Shown here: piece after piece, positions 1 to 12,105 of the stretch
Position numbering within the stretch: the first letter of the stretch is position 1
Layout: each line of letters begins with the position of its first letter
Source: Chimonanthus salicifolius
Lineage: Eukaryota > Streptophyta > Magnoliopsida > Laurales > Calycanthaceae
Direction of reading: 5' to 3'
DNA: 64,000 nucleotides
Assembly (NCBI GenBank): GCA_013350335.1
Contig: CM023538.1
Coordinates: forward strand, 47,424,201 to 47,488,200
Position numbers and translations under genes: made by a program
The notes under the pieces: generated by a model
Database searches by the model: none
Seen by the model: the letters and a program-made list of their open reading frames with translations, nothing else
What the model was told of the DNA's origin: nothing

Positions 1-399
1 TAAACTAAGTAAATAGCATTAATACTAATTTACATTATTTAAAAAGTCATGCCTTTCGTGAACCATTTTAGACGTATCCGAGTCCAATTTCATCGAACTT
101 TGATGTCATACCCATACCCACCATAGAGTGGGCATCGGGTCATTTCTCCGCGTTGATGTGAATTGAGGACTTTCTTTGATTCTTTCCTTGAATCTTTGAT
201 TGCTTGTGTTTGTGAATAACCAATGAAAATTGTTACCTTCAAAGGATGAAGTCCATGGAAATGGTCAAGCCTTGCTCACCAAGATCCGAGTTATCACACA
301 ATAAATAATAATAGCCATTGTTGAGTTAAGAATAGACTTCGCTTGTTCTACAATTTCTGTGTCTCTCTTTCTCTCTTCCACGCTCTGTGCCAATTAGAT
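1..399. other. Upstream intergenic DNA
   Basis: No coding frame or repeat boundary is visible. It is the upstream region of the membrane-protein gene that starts at 400. AT-rich runs near 299-313 (AATAAATAATA) could hold a TATA-like element, but none is canonical. A CT-rich leader (361-380) just before the start codon is typical of plant 5' UTRs. Confidence 0.5.
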
Positions 400-864
400 A
401 TGAGGTATGGACCAGTTAACTCAATTGCAGAGCAAGAGAGCAGAAAACATGATTCCCAATCCATCTTTTTAAACATACTTACCATTGGCTTCTTAACCAT
501 CAACACTGTCTCTTCCGCCATTAGATTGCACGAAGATATTCTAGCCCTAATCTTCATTCTCTCATTCTATGGAATTCTCTTGTTCTTCCTTTGGTGCATA
601 CGTGTTTTCGACCGGTTGCCGGAGAACTCGAAGGCAAGGGAGAGGCTGAAGGTCCCCATATGGGTGCTTGCAACGACACTGAACGTTATGCTTGCTTATC
701 GAATCTCAACTTTTTTGCAGTTGAGCGTGGCCTGGGTTTTGGTTTGGGGCTTGACTGTGAGCAGCAGCCTACTCACATTTTACTTCTTCTTCGTCTACCG
801 TGAAAAAGCCATGGATCAAACCACTGCTGCTGATAGAAATGCCTTGAACATGGAAGCAGTATAA
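400..864 (+). CDS. Small four-helix plant membrane protein, unknown function
   Basis: Single-exon frame of 154 codons. I start it at the first ATG (400) because the upstream part of the open frame has no ATG. The protein is mostly hydrophobic, with four likely membrane segments at about residues 22-40, 45-65, 83-101 and 109-131, and a short polar C-terminus. Two paralogues lie in this window (28681-29142 minus, 29654-30205 plus). All share a loop with Arg-Leu-(Pro)...Ser-Lys...Glu-Arg-(Leu/Met)-Lys followed by P/L-I-W-V/I and T-T-L-N...A-Y, which marks them as one family. I recall similar uncharacterised plant-specific transmembrane proteins of 100-200 residues, possibly the DUF6490 group, but cannot confirm the family. 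No catalytic motif is visible and I assign no function. An AATAAA lies 65 bp past the stop. Confidence 0.75.
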   Translation: MRYGPVNSIAEQESRKHDSQSIFLNILTIGFLTINTVSSAIRLHEDILALIFILSFYGILLFFLWCIRVFDRLPENSKARERLKVPIWVLATTLNVMLAYRISTFLQLSVAWVLVWGLTVSSSLLTFYFFFVYREKAMDQTTAADRNALNMEAV

Positions 865-928
865 TTATTTATTTTTTTCCTTTTTAGAGTTACCTCTGCC
901 AAATTCAGGCAAGAACTGTAGGCCAATG

Positions 929-934
929 AATAAA
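929..934 (+). terminator. Candidate polyadenylation signal
   Basis: A canonical AATAAA lies 65 bp downstream of the stop codon of the gene at 400-864, on the same strand and at a distance usual for plant 3' UTRs. Confidence 0.4.
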
Positions 935-1251
935 GAGGGGATTGCTGTGTAGTTATGTCAGTGATGGAAAAATATACACATCTTTTATTTACGGTACAAT
1001 TTTTAGAAGAATGTTTTGGATAATTCTCTGCGGCGAATGGTTTCAATATTTGATTGCATGAATTAGCTACTTGAAAATCACAAGTAGGAAAGTGTAGACG
1101 AAATAATTAAGGGGATTTATTTCTTGATTACTTGGGTTCTATTTGGGTGAGGTAAATTTTGCAGGATTTTTTTATGTTTGATAAGAGGAAAAAAGTTTAT
1201 CCTAATAAAGATATAAAGTGATTATATCTTGCAGTGAAAGAGTTTTTAGAA
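935..1251. other. Intergenic, nothing recognised
   Basis: AT-rich sequence with no supported coding frame or repeat boundary. It leads into the tandem host repeat at 1252. Confidence 0.5.
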
Positions 1252-1313
1252 TTGTACATGGAAAAGGAAACTTGAGATTTTCTTACCACTTTCCTTTATT
1301 ATCAAATAGGGTA
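1252..1313. repeat. Tandem host repeat, copy 1 (left half)
   Basis: This stretch (beginning TTGTACATGGAAAAGG) is closely matched at 3935-3996. It continues after the solo LTR at 3873-3936. With the LTR and one TSD removed, the two copies lie about 125 bp apart, so this is a short tandem duplication interrupted by the LTR. Confidence 0.7.
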
Positions 1314-2754
1314 TGTAACGCCCGTCCCGTTACGGGCGCGTTATCTTCGAAAAACCTTAGAAAGTTACAAAGACAAATATTGGGTACAAAAATTGCAGCA
1401 ATTTTTTTTTTTTTGGTTTGAAATGGCGTAACTATTTATCGTCCAACGGCCCACAAGTTCAAAACTAGAATAAACACAACGAACCACAAATGTAAACTAA
1501 TCAACAGGTTATACAGTCATCCAAACAAACAAGTGATTGAAGCTATGTGACTAAAGTTCTCAAACATCAAACATAGCATAAACATAAGCTTCTATTCTCT
1601 ACTAATCCTCTCCTGGTACTTGCTCAAGGGGCCCGCCTGGCCCCTCTGCGGTCGGGGCACCTGAAAGGTAAGGGGTGAGCAAAACAGCCCAGTGAAAGAA
1701 CATATCACATATTAACAAGGTAGTTATAGATCACATATGAAAGGGGCAGTAAATATCACAAGTGAATAAAACATCCATACCTACAATACTCAACTACTCT
1801 ATTAACCGATATTCCATTAACCAAATCTAAGAAATCATCTCCAAAGTCCACATCCACTTCTCCAACGAACCTCGGTCTCCCTACCAGTATCATCGGGAGA
1901 CTAAAGAATACACAACTGCCTCACCCACATGAGTCGTGTTGGAAACCACCTCGACTACACCAGATGGAAACAAATTCTAGGGTAGGCACCTCGACCGCCG
2001 GAACACAACGGGGAGACCCACATCCCCTATGGGGTCTCAACCGCCGGAGTGTAACGGGGAAGTCCTCCCAACCACCAAACTCATCTCATCATCATGAATG
2101 TATACACATAAACAAAACCTCTCATGCATGCACATGGTATTATGATCATGTATGACAACACAAACATGTTCTGACATTACATCAATATCAACAACATGTC
2201 TCATCATACGGTCAACGACACATAAAAGTGCTTAGACTCATACTTCTATATCCAACATGCTATTACATATGCATATTATGCGTAAACAAGTAAAGCATCA
2301 CAATATCTTCCAACTATTGTGTTCAACATCCATCTACACTTGTCTCATTCATCATGATATCATATATGTGTTATGATTAAACACAAATATATTTGCAACA
2401 ACTTTCAAGCATCGATAACCATTCATTCAATCAGAATTTTACATTAATCGCATATAATTGACTTGGGGTGAACCCGAACGGATCCCTTGCCACATATTCA
2501 TTTCAACGGTTCCCTTACCAAGTGGCTTAATAAACGAAAGGGTCCCATTCAGGTCACTCGATGTCCAAGATTATAGGTTAAGAATGCGAATGCATGCTAA
2601 AACTGTGATAAGTCCCCTCACCTTGTGTGTGGAGTCGAAAATCCAAAGCGAGTAAGCGACTTGTTGGGTTGAAGGGAGTTCAATCTGTAGATATAAGGAA
2701 GAACGGATAAGTAATTAAGACCAAACGAGTCAAAAAAAGGCCAGGGAGAAAACG

Positions 2755-3060
2755 GGCCTAAAACTGGGCGGGGCCCAAAACGGCTGAACTGGGCCGGGTC
2801 TAAAAACGGGCCGGACTTGAAAACGAGCTTTGAAAAGGGCCGGGACTAGAAACTGGGCCAAGGTGGATTGGGCCGAAAACGTGGGCCTGCTAGACATGGG
2901 CCGGATCAGGTCTGGGCTTGGTTGGGCCGAACTGGGTCTGGGCCTGGTCGGGCCGGACTGGGTCTGGGCCTGGTTGGGCCTAACCAAGTCTGGGTCAGGT
3001 CGGGTCTGGGCCAGTGGGCCAAGTGGCTGGGTTGCCACTCCAGCGCAAGGGCCAAGTTGA
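2755..3060. repeat. GGGCC-rich degenerate short repeat in LTR
   Basis: Repeated units such as CTGGGCCTGGTTGGGCC and GGGCCGGACTGGGTC fill about 300 bp. Several GGG runs close together could form G-quadruplexes on the plus strand. The overlapping frames found here in several phases are translations of this repeat, not genes. Confidence 0.6.
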
Positions 3061-3119
3061 CTCAGAGCCAATTCAACTGAGTCGACTCGGCACTCGGCCA
3101 AGCGACTCAGTCACTGCTG

Positions 3120-3394
3120 AGTCGTAGGGAAAGAGGGGGAAAAGCGAGGGAAAGAAAATCCAGAAAGGGGAAAGAGGGAAAAGAAAGAAAGAAAACAAGG
3201 AAAATAGAGAAATGAAGGAAAGGAAGAAGAAAGAAAAGGGGAAATCGAGCAACAGAGAAATTCGAGAAAGGGAAGGGAAGAATAGGGGTAAATCGGGGGA
3301 AATCCCAAAAAAAAATCGAAGAAAAGGGAAGAGAAAATAGGGGGAAAAAAATAAAGGGGAACCAGTCGAGGTAGAGAAGGGGAAAAAAGAGAAA

Positions 3395-3438
<44 letters not shown>

Positions 3439-3500
3439 AGAAGGAGGAGAAGCTTACTGGCGTCGTAGGAGAAGAAGAAAGGGGGACCGCACGTCGTGAG
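3120..3500. repeat. Long plus-strand polypurine block with (AG)n
   Basis: About 380 bp are nearly all A and G on the plus strand, including a pure (AG)n microsatellite at about 3398-3434. The minus strand therefore reads as Ser/Phe/Leu-rich frames, which I reject as genes. It lies inside the solo LTR. Confidence 0.75.
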
Positions 3501-3936
3501 GGAGAAGAAGAAGAAAGGGGGACGGCAGCACTGTAGCATGAGCGGCTACATTGTTGCGGAAAGGGTAACATAAAAGGGTTGGGTTTAGGGTTTTTGCTTT
3601 TTTTTTTTTTAGAGAAATAAAAACTCGAGGAAGGAATTCGAAAGATCTCAAGCGAGAAAACGTGTGACTTTTGAACGAGTTTTCATGACAAATACGCAAT
3701 AATTATAAAATTACCAAAGTGCCCTTCGAGTCTTCGAACTTGAAAACAGGTAAATTGGGCCCACCATGGCGCCCACACTCTCTTTACTGTTACCAAGGTC
3801 CCTAAAAACAACTCAGAGATCTGGAAATCTCTTCAAAAAAATTAGAAATTCAGGACGGGTCATTAGAGGGTAAAAAGGGGTTATTCTCATTTTCACCTTT
3901 CCCTGTCCAAACACAGCTTTGATGGGTTTTCAGATT

Positions 3937-4029
3937 TGTACATGGAAAAGGAAACTTGTGATTTTCTTTCCACTTTCCTTCATTATCAAACAGGGTAAAA
4001 AGGATTACTCTCATTTTCACCTCTCTACC
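3937..4029. repeat. Tandem host repeat, copy 2
   Basis: Second copy of the repeat at 1252-1313 plus 3873-3936. It keeps an intact GGGTA where the solo LTR entered copy 1. It is itself interrupted at TCTCTACC by the hAT MITE that starts at 4030 and resumes after 4405. Confidence 0.7.
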
Positions 4030-4397
4030 TAGGGATGCAACTCGGGTCACGGTTTGGCTCAGCACGCATGACACGACCTAAGAAATCATGCATGTCGGGT
4101 CGAGAATTTCGAGTCAGCAGGTCGAGTCGGGCTGAGAAGATAAAACCGCATGAAATTTAAATCGGGTCTGGTGGAGGATTTTTTAAGTTAACTCGACCTG
4201 ACCCGGTTAAAATTAGTCTAAAATAGGTTCAAAATGAGGGTCGGGTCAGAATTCGGGTTAGAATTCGGGTCGGGTAGGGTTCTGAGATTCGGGTTGAGAA
4301 TTTGGGTCGGTTGGGTCAGATCGGATTTCATATATATCAACTAGGGTCAGGTTGAGTTTCAAAGAACCCCACCCACCCGATCCGAGTTGCAGCCCTA
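4030..4397. mobile_element. Non-autonomous hAT MITE, 368 bp
   Basis: Ends are TAGGGATGCAACTCGGGTC and GATCCGAGTTGCAGCCCTA, inverted repeats that match at 17 of 19 positions. The 8-bp sequence TCTCTACC is repeated exactly on both sides (4022-4029 and 4398-4405), the TSD length of hAT elements. The inside carries many GGGTC/GGGTCGGGT subterminal motifs. No transposase frame is present. A related element lies at 54996-55390. Confidence 0.9.
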
Positions 4398-4405
4398 TCT
4401 CTACC

Positions 4406-5084
4406 CTATGCAAATGCAGCTTTGGTGGGTTGTACATAGTGAATTTAATGGGAGTGAGGTTTCTTTTGACACGTGGATCTTTTGTATTAAAATTTTGATG
4501 AAAGAAGGTGAGTCATTTGAGGAGATTTTTTTTTTTTAAGAAATATTTACATTCACTCTATATTCTGTTTTTTAAAAAAATTAATTTCTGTTGATTAATA
4601 TATGTAAAATGTGATGTCTATAACTATTTTTGATATCTCAAATATCATTCTCAGGATATGTTATCAGCTATTACTAATATTTAGATATTTTGAAATTTTA
4701 GAGGTTTTATGAAGATATTAATATAGTATTGGAAAAATCACATGAAAATAAAAATATACAATGATAATTATAAAAAAAATTAAACATAAAATAACTATTA
4801 ACAAACTTATTATTAAAGAACAAATATACTTTAAAAGTATATCTAACAAGCAAAATATAATTCATTGACTAACATTTCTTGAATAATAAAATGTCATCAA
4901 GTGTCACATATATTTATTACTAAATACTGTCTCAAGTTATCATAAAAGTTAAACCGAATTATTGGTAGTTGTAACTTCAAAAAAAAAAAAAATGTCCTTA
5001 CCATCGCATATTATCAGATTTTAGCGATAACAACAGAAAGAATTGTAAAATTCTGATATTAAAGAAAAATCTTATGTCTCAATA
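4406..5084. other. AT-rich intergenic DNA
   Basis: Very AT-rich, with no supported coding frame and no recognisable element ends. The first bases continue the tandem host repeat past the MITE. Confidence 0.5.
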
Positions 5085-5250
5085 TATATTTTTTTTAATT
5101 TACGTGTGAAAAACCGTGGGATACTCAGCGTAAAACTCTCATGGGTGAGCCCACTACCCCTACGGCACACAAAGGTTAGACCATATAGACTCGAACTCAT
5201 AACCTCTCACTTTTTGAGACAGGAGGCAATCAGATGCACTATACTCTGGA
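5085..5250 (-). mobile_element. SINE-like element with tRNA-type B box
   Basis: Read on the minus strand, GAGTTCGAGTC (plus 5188-5198) resembles an RNA polymerase III B box. It sits about 45 nt after a weak A-box-like stretch, and the element ends in an A-rich tail (plus-strand T run near 5089). A similar tail (CTGAAAAACCG on plus) occurs near 13442. No TSD was established, so this stays tentative. Confidence 0.35.
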
Positions 5251-6667
5251 TTTTCATTAGGCTATATTATAGGTCAGGTTAGATCCCTCAAAATGTAGGA
5301 CATGGATTGGGTTCAAGAACCTGCCTGACGTCAAAAGTTTCTAAATAGAAATTTTATAAACCGTGTGTCCCAATATTTTAACATTAAAAATGAAAATAGC
5401 ATCAGTATTTGTTACCAAGCTATTCATCAGTGAGCTCTTTTCTATTATTGGATAATAAGACATAGGATCTAAGCCTAATCCTAATTGGCCTAGACAAAAA
5501 TAATATTAATATATGCAAGTCATAGGCAAACTTAGAAAAAGTAGGCATAGCTTTGTTTGCCAAGCCAAGGGTTCCTTGTGAAGCCCACTTAATATTGATT
5601 CTTTTTTTTTTTTTGTTGAAATTACTTGTTTTAAACTTTAATCCAATCATTTATAATTTTCTTGATGTAACTTGACAATTGGAATAAATATATTGTCAAA
5701 ATATTTATTCAGTAATTCATTTTCAATCTTAAAAAATCATTAACTTACGTGATTTAACGTGTCCTATTATTTATAGTATGATAGTTTGCATTAAAATCTA
5801 ACCATCTATATAATTTGTTACCATCAAATGAAATTTATTATTTGACATAATCATCAGAAAACTCGAGCTTTTAACGTGACCTTGTGCCAGCTCAACTAAG
5901 CAAGTAATATCATTACATAGTTAAACTAATCACCATTATACTTGAAAATGTAGTATTATGTGATAAGGAATGTAACTTAGTTCAGGTTTAGATATGACCC
6001 ACCTCAATCTTGCCCAAAGTTAGCAAGCTTGAGCTTCATAAGGCTATATTATACGTCAGATTAGATCCATCAAAATGTATAACATGGATGGATTTGAGGG
6101 GATCAAGATTTTGAAATCTCTCAAAATTTATTTAATTATATAATTAAAATTTTAATTAAATATTAAGAAGGCCCGTTTAGATTTTTCGCTTTAGACCTCA
6201 ACTTCTCTCTATCCGGCCCTGAACATGAGACAAGGGTCAGATTCAGTTACGGGTTAGATTAGTTGAATTATGGATCATTGATTGAATTATTATTGACCAC
6301 GATCATAGTTCAAAATTTTGAAACCTTGACTCAACTCGATAGTTCTTATAGTTAAGTCAACTTAAAGACTCAATGAGTTTTGACTAAGTAAAAATAGTCA
6401 AGATACAGTCAAATTTATTAAAATAACATATTAGATACATTGAAAAGTACAAAATATATAAATCTATAAAAAATAAAATGTTAATTATAAGAAATTAGTA
6501 AAGTTGAAAATATTAAATGAAGGATAATAGAAATGACAAATAAGAAATGGAAAATGAAGAAAAAACTTAAAATATGAGAAAAACCAACAACATACAGAAA
6601 CAAAAGAAAAAAAACATGAAAATAAAAAATGATGAGAGAGGAAGAAAATAAAAGAAAAGTAATGAAC

Positions 6668-6669
<2 letters not shown>
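5251..6669. other. AT-rich intergenic DNA with a dispersed duplicate
   Basis: No coding frame is supported. About 60 bp at 5252-5310 (AGGCTATATTATAGGTCAG) recurs in altered form at 6034-6100, a diverged direct repeat of unknown origin. The minus-strand Phe/Ile-rich frames near 6481-6778 come from A/T-rich sequence. Confidence 0.45.

Positions 6670-6670
<1 letters not shown>

Positions 6671-6699
<29 letters not shown>
6671..6699. repeat. (TA)n microsatellite
   Basis: An uninterrupted alternating TA tract of about 29 bp. It explains the Ile-Tyr-Ile-Tyr runs in minus-strand frames. Confidence 0.9.
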
Positions 6700-6702
<3 letters not shown>

Positions 6703-9699
6703 TGATGGGTGATGTCAATTTGGACTCCTCAGTAGGGCCCACTTGGACTCTATTTGAACCCCTTACCCCCTTTATCATATCTTAACCTATGATTTGGTCC
6801 TTACTCAATTTCAACTCATTCTGAGTTGATCTCAATGTTGAATTGAAATTCTTGCAAAACTGTTCTTATTTTTACCATTGATTTTTTACCCTTAAAAATC
6901 AAGACTTTTAAAATTCAATTGACATGGTTTTTTATGAGAAGCATCATCCAAAAAATAGCTTTCAAATGTACCCAACCTTAGGGACCCCACCCAAATGGGC
7001 CCCATAGGCCCACCTGTGCAATGTTGTGCATGCTTGACATCGCATGGGTGAATCCCTATCTCTCTCTCTCACACACATATTCGTAGACAAAGCTCTAAGA
7101 ATGGTTCTCATGACTTTTATAAGAACAACCAATGAGCACCACCTCGATTTACATGGATGGATGAGTTTTAAAGGCCTTCGCTTTTATATGACGCCAATAA
7201 AATTCATCTTGATTGGGTAAGAAAAGTCATGTTTTTAAGGCCCTTAAAACTTCAAATTATCTAACGGTGGAAAGTCATCGAGTTAGGTGAATGAGATTTA
7301 AAAGTCAAATTATGTCAAAATGAATAACTTGCAACTCACGGGGATAGATAGGTGTAAGGTGGGAATTGGTTCTATTAGGTCTATTGTGAGCCCCACAAAC
7401 CAAAATTCTCGTGAAAATCTAATGAGAACTATTGTTTTTTAAGACCAAGGTATCCAAGTGTCTCATTTGCTAATCCTGAGGACATGTGCAAACCGTCCAA
7501 TCTGCAACGTCAAGTATAGAATAATGGGGAGTGACCCTTTTTTATATTTAGGGGGACTTGATCTTAAGACTTCCTACAAACAAGAGGGGTATTGACACCC
7601 CTCAAGGTTTAAATGAACTATGAGAACTATTCTTAAAGGGTATATATATATATATATATAGTTCCCTGCAAACAAGGTTGCACCAATTTTCTTGATGGCC
7701 CACTTGGATCCACATGGATATATACTCCATTTTGTATATATGTATGCACATGTGTTCATATCATCATTATCGCCATCATCATTAAGTTATTTAGGATAAC
7801 AAGTTCGGTTGGCATTAATTGGATTTGACAAAATTTTCCATTGTCCAACTACATATCCTACACCCGTGTACTTGAACTCACAACCTTTAGACTATAAAAA
7901 TGAGTCCTTCATGGTTGAGCTACATGCTCTTACATGATCCCCTAAGGTGCCTTATTTGAGGTACTTTCATGTGAGGCCAACATGGGCCTTTGGGAATTGA
8001 TTGGTTGCAAAAGTCTTTACTTGAATAAGATGTTTATAAAAAGTCATTTTAATTGGATAAGTAACGCCAGGTTTCTTAACAGTCTCAAAAATTCAATTTT
8101 ATCAACTAGTGTAAACTTCATGGTGTTAGATCAACAAATCATCTAAGTTGGAATAGCGTCAAATTGGATAAGGTTCAAATTCGTGGGGACAAGATGGATT
8201 TGAGGTGGAGAGGAGTGTGATTGGGATGAAGGTAGGTCAAACAATACTGTTCACCCACAAATTAATTTGCATCAATTTTGACACAAACTTTGGTTTGTGT
8301 GATCTATAGGAGACCCAATGGATTCATTTACCCTCTCAAATACACCTTGAGTTGCACTCATACCTAATTTCACACTAGTCTAACTTGTAAAGCCTATTAA
8401 ATTAACTCGATAAATTTCCACAGTCAAATAAAGCTGAAATTTTAAAGGCTTTAAAAACCATGGTTTCATTTATCCAATCATGATAAAATTTTATAAGAAT
8501 ATACACAAAACAAATGCCTTTGAAACACACCCATTCATGTGGGCTTAAGTGGAGCCATCAAGCTATTTGCACAAAACTTTTTTTTTCTGAAAACTAAGGT
8601 ATCCAAACATCCCACCTAAATTTTTCAGACGTCCCACCTGACTAATCCTTGGAGCATAGGTAAACCTCTTAATCCGTACACCCCAAGTATAGAACTAAGA
8701 AGAGTGACCCCTTTTGTGTTGAGAGGGGTTTGATCGCATGACCTCCCACAAACAAGGGTGGAAAATGAATATCAAGCTAAGTCCTCAAGGTTTATTTACA
8801 CTAAACTTTGATGCAAATTAGTTTGCGGATGATCTACATTATGAAGTTTGGTACAAACTTTAAACTGTAGAGCCTACAATGGGTCAAATTGACCCATTCC
8901 CTCCTCACACCCACCTACCCAAGTGTATTGTACTCTCGTTCAATTTGACACTAATTTAACATTTAGATAAATCTGAAATTTGGAAAATCTTAAAAAGACA
9001 TGTCTTCGTAAGACAAAATTTTATTGGCAAAATGTATTGTACCCTTGTTTCCATAAACTTAAAAGCATTTTCACAAAGGTTTCCAACCAGCAATTCATGC
9101 AACGTTAATGCTTTCTTTAAGATAAGTAAACACCTTTGAAATTCAGACTAAATAAAGTGAAGCCAATATCATTTTGCTTCTTCACTTCTTTCCACTTATG
9201 GCTTGGCACATAGTTTAACTAAGAGAATATTATCTGGGTAGACATTCCATTACACACGGTGGAGACGAAAAGTTGCCCGTAAAACAGTCTTTAAACCAAC
9301 AATCGTGATTAATCATGATGAAAAGAGTTTACTATACTATCTATGAATGAACAAGTCAGTGAATCTTCCACCAATTCTAACACTACGTTCTAGTGCTAAA
9401 TCATAAAAGAATAATATCTCATTTGGACATTACACCAAACATGTTGCAGACATTCAAACTAAAACGCTTGCCTGAACGCAATTTCATCGAAAAAGTAAAA
9501 GAGAACAATTTGGTTCTCATCTTCATTTATGCACAACATCCCAAGATAACATGAAGCAATGATTTCATTTGAAAAGGGACAGACAGCCATAAAATAAGAA
9601 AAAGAAAATCTCAATATTTCAACAAATTACATATAGAAATTAATATGAATCTTTAGAACAAAAACCATAAAATAAATTAGAAAAATCTTAAAATACAAA
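6700..9699. other. Intergenic DNA with diverged repeats
   Basis: No gene is supported over 3 kb. A diverged pair of segments, about 7500-7615 and 8660-8800, shares phrases such as AAGTATAGAA...GAGTGACCC and ACAAACAAG, pointing to two old copies of one repeat. A second (TA)n tract lies at 7641-7660. Some sentence-like repeated segments around 7200 and 8050 also look related. Confidence 0.4.
7750..7930 (-). mobile_element. tRNA-derived SINE-like element
   Basis: On the minus strand, TAGCTCAACCATG (plus 7910-7922) resembles a polymerase III A box, and GGTTGTGAGTTCAAGT follows about 30 nt later as a B-box-like motif. This order and spacing match plant tRNA-related SINEs. The 3' limit, in a GATGAT-rich tail near 7755, and the TSD are uncertain. 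Confidence 0.4.
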
Positions 9700-12103
9700 A
9701 TAAAAATGTTACAAAAGAACTGAAATCTGTGAGTCGAGATTATGATATTTGCATTGATGAATGAGAGAGAAAAATGGAGATGCATTTGATTTTGGGTTTC
9801 ACAAACTTAACCCTGCAACATTGTATCTTCGTGCTAAGATATTTGCAACCTTGCAACCTTCATATCATGAAAGAGCTGCTGAAAAATTTGTGAGTGTAAA
9901 ATTATCAGGATTTGTCGCTGATAAAGTTACATGAAGAAAGAAACACCGTTCCGATTGAAGAGATAATCGATGGTAGAAATGAGAGAAACCCATTGAGTGG
10001 AGGGAGGAAGGAAAAGGGATTTGTTGAAGACACGTTTTGGTCTCAGGAAATGAGGAGAAGTATCCCCAATATGCACGATAATGGGATAGGATGCAACTGT
10101 GATAAGGCTGTATTGTGATAAATCACTGAAAAAATAGTAAAGCAAAAACAAAGAAAGATCGTCTGAGAATAGAAAGAGGAAGAAGTAACGATGGAAGAGA
10201 AGAAATTGGTCAGCCAAGAATAAGAACAGGAGGGTTGGAAGGGAAAAGTCTATTCATGGACTCCACGAAACTCACATGAAACTCATAGTTGCAACACATG
10301 GCCTGACAATACCGGTTCAATCCCGGCACCTTAACACAAAATAAACCCACAAAATCCTGATCAAATTTGCAAGTTTTGACTGAATTTTTTAAAAAAACCT
10401 CAAACCATCTATAAAAACTGTTTAAAAATAATTTTAATATATTCTCAAAAAAATCTCTTAAAATAATAAGTTTAAGCTCATGTGACCAAATGTTCTCAGC
10501 CTAAAAGGGCCAAAAAATGGGTGATTACCATTATTCTCACGTTGCCCATTTATAGGCTTGATGCAGGACAGTTTTTTTTAAAATTTTCCGATATGGGACA
10601 AGGAGTGTGGGAACAGGGAACCCCTTGCTGACCATGCTTTTGAGTTTTGACAAGTGCAGCTCGTGTGTACCTTTACATTTTACAAATTGTATTCATTTTT
10701 ACCATTCAAAATAAAAAATATCAAAATTTAGTTGCAAATTTTGGATTATTTACTCGGATTACTGTCCATTTGATGAATTCACATTGAATTGTACTTTATT
10801 AGTAAAAGCATTAATCAAATGAATAGTTTTTCATCTTAAGTATGAGTCTCAGATCATGAAGGTCATGGTGATGATGCGGGATGAGAGAGTGAGAGACCGA
10901 CGGACAAGAAAGGATTTGATTCAAAGTACTATTCTTGTTTATTCACGTTTTTCGGAAAGATAGTGAGGGAGAGAGCGTAGAAGGTTAAAATGGGAAGAAG
11001 AAAAAAAAATTAGTGCACCATGTATAACATTCAAGGTGCAAAAATTATTGCCCGAAATTTTGTCGGTATCCAAATTTGTAAATACTCCACGAAGTTTTAA
11101 AATTACAAATTTACTGACTTACGACCGAAATAAAGTTTCTATTGAGGACCGAGGTTGAATTTAATGCAGTTGCTTTAAAATCTAAAAACTTGTGATTGTG
11201 AAAAAGAAAGCATGTTGCATGTAATAGATGGCTAAAAAAGAAAGTTCATAAACAAAAAAATCTTACTTCTACGGAGTTCTTAAGGTTGGTAACTTTTCAT
11301 GTGTTCACGAGATCATTCGAATGCAGTGTTGTAGCTAAATCCCAGCCATCTGTGAGGCTACCTCATTATCTCAAATTTATTATTGGGAAACTAAAAATTA
11401 AAACTATGCTAAAAAAATTATGTATTAGGAATCTAGACAAGTTTTAAGATTTTAATTTAACTTATTTGACTTCAAATTCTTTTTTTTTTTTTGAGTTTTT
11501 AAATAGTTCTAAATTCTAGATGCATTAGATCAAATAAAAAATTTAAGAAGCGATGTATATGAAAAGCTGACTATATCAATACAAGGTATATGATTTTTTA
11601 CTCCCATATAATCATTTTATCCATTGATTTTAAATTTTGAAAACCAATAACTTATATTTATATAATTTTAAAAACCAATAACTTACATTTATATACTATA
11701 AAATATTCGAGAAATCATCGATGAAATTTCAGTATTATATATGACAGCATAAACGATAGTCTGAGCTTGGGCATAAACGATACTTTGGCATTAGTTTTGG
11801 CCCCAACTTTTTTACAATGAATTTTGGTCTGATTTAAATATAATTAATATTTCTGATATATATTTTTTAAATATCACAAAATACCCATATTATATGAATG
11901 GGCATCTGGCATCAGTCCAAATTTTGAATTTCAATCAATATTTGTAGCACAGTATCTACTAAAATACATAATATACATAAGCCAATATAGGAGGGAATGA
12001 TGAAGAGAAGAAAAAGATTAAGTGAGAGATGGGTGACGTGGCATAGTTGAGTTGAGGGGCCTCCAAACCAAATGATATCAAATGTTAAAATCCTCAAAAA
12101 TAT
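9700..12103. other. Intergenic, no recognised gene
   Basis: AT-rich sequence. Short frames at 9912-10118 (plus) and 9927-10217 (minus) overlap each other, have no homology I recognise, and are not called as genes. A 40-bp sequence with TAGCACAGTATCTACTA at about 11944 recurs at about 12344, on the other side of the MITE below. Confidence 0.4.
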
Positions 12104-12105
12104 TA

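Larger units (their letters stand above)
1314..3867 (+). mobile_element. Solo LTR, Gypsy (Tekay/Del-like) type, 2.55 kb
   Basis: The block starts TGTAACGCCCGTCCC and ends near GGACGGGTCATTAGA, so its ends are inverted-repeat-like with the last CA changed to GA. It is flanked by the 5-bp direct repeat GGGTA at 1309-1313 and 3868-3872. The second copy of the host repeat (3937-4029) shows the uninterrupted site with a single GGGTA, which strongly supports insertion. No internal retrotransposon domain is present, so I call it a solo LTR left by recombination. TGTAAC...GTTACA termini are typical of long plant chromovirus LTRs; that family assignment is inference. Inside are a GGGCC-rich block, a long polypurine block and an (AG)n tract. 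Frames across it are by-products of low complexity. Confidence 0.82.

Noticed and set aside
2730..3101. Frames on both strands with Gly/Trp/Pro repeats
   Set aside because: They come from the GGGCC-rich short repeat, which is open in several phases at once.
3107..3699. Three overlapping minus-strand frames rich in Ser, Phe and Leu
   Set aside because: They are translations of the polypurine block and (AG)n tract inside a solo LTR.
6481..6778. Minus-strand frames with Ile-Tyr runs and hydrophobic stretches
   Set aside because: They read through a (TA)n microsatellite and AT-rich DNA; no domain is recognisable.
9912..10217. Overlapping small frames on both strands
   Set aside because: No recognisable motif, no splice or promoter support, and each is the shadow of the other.
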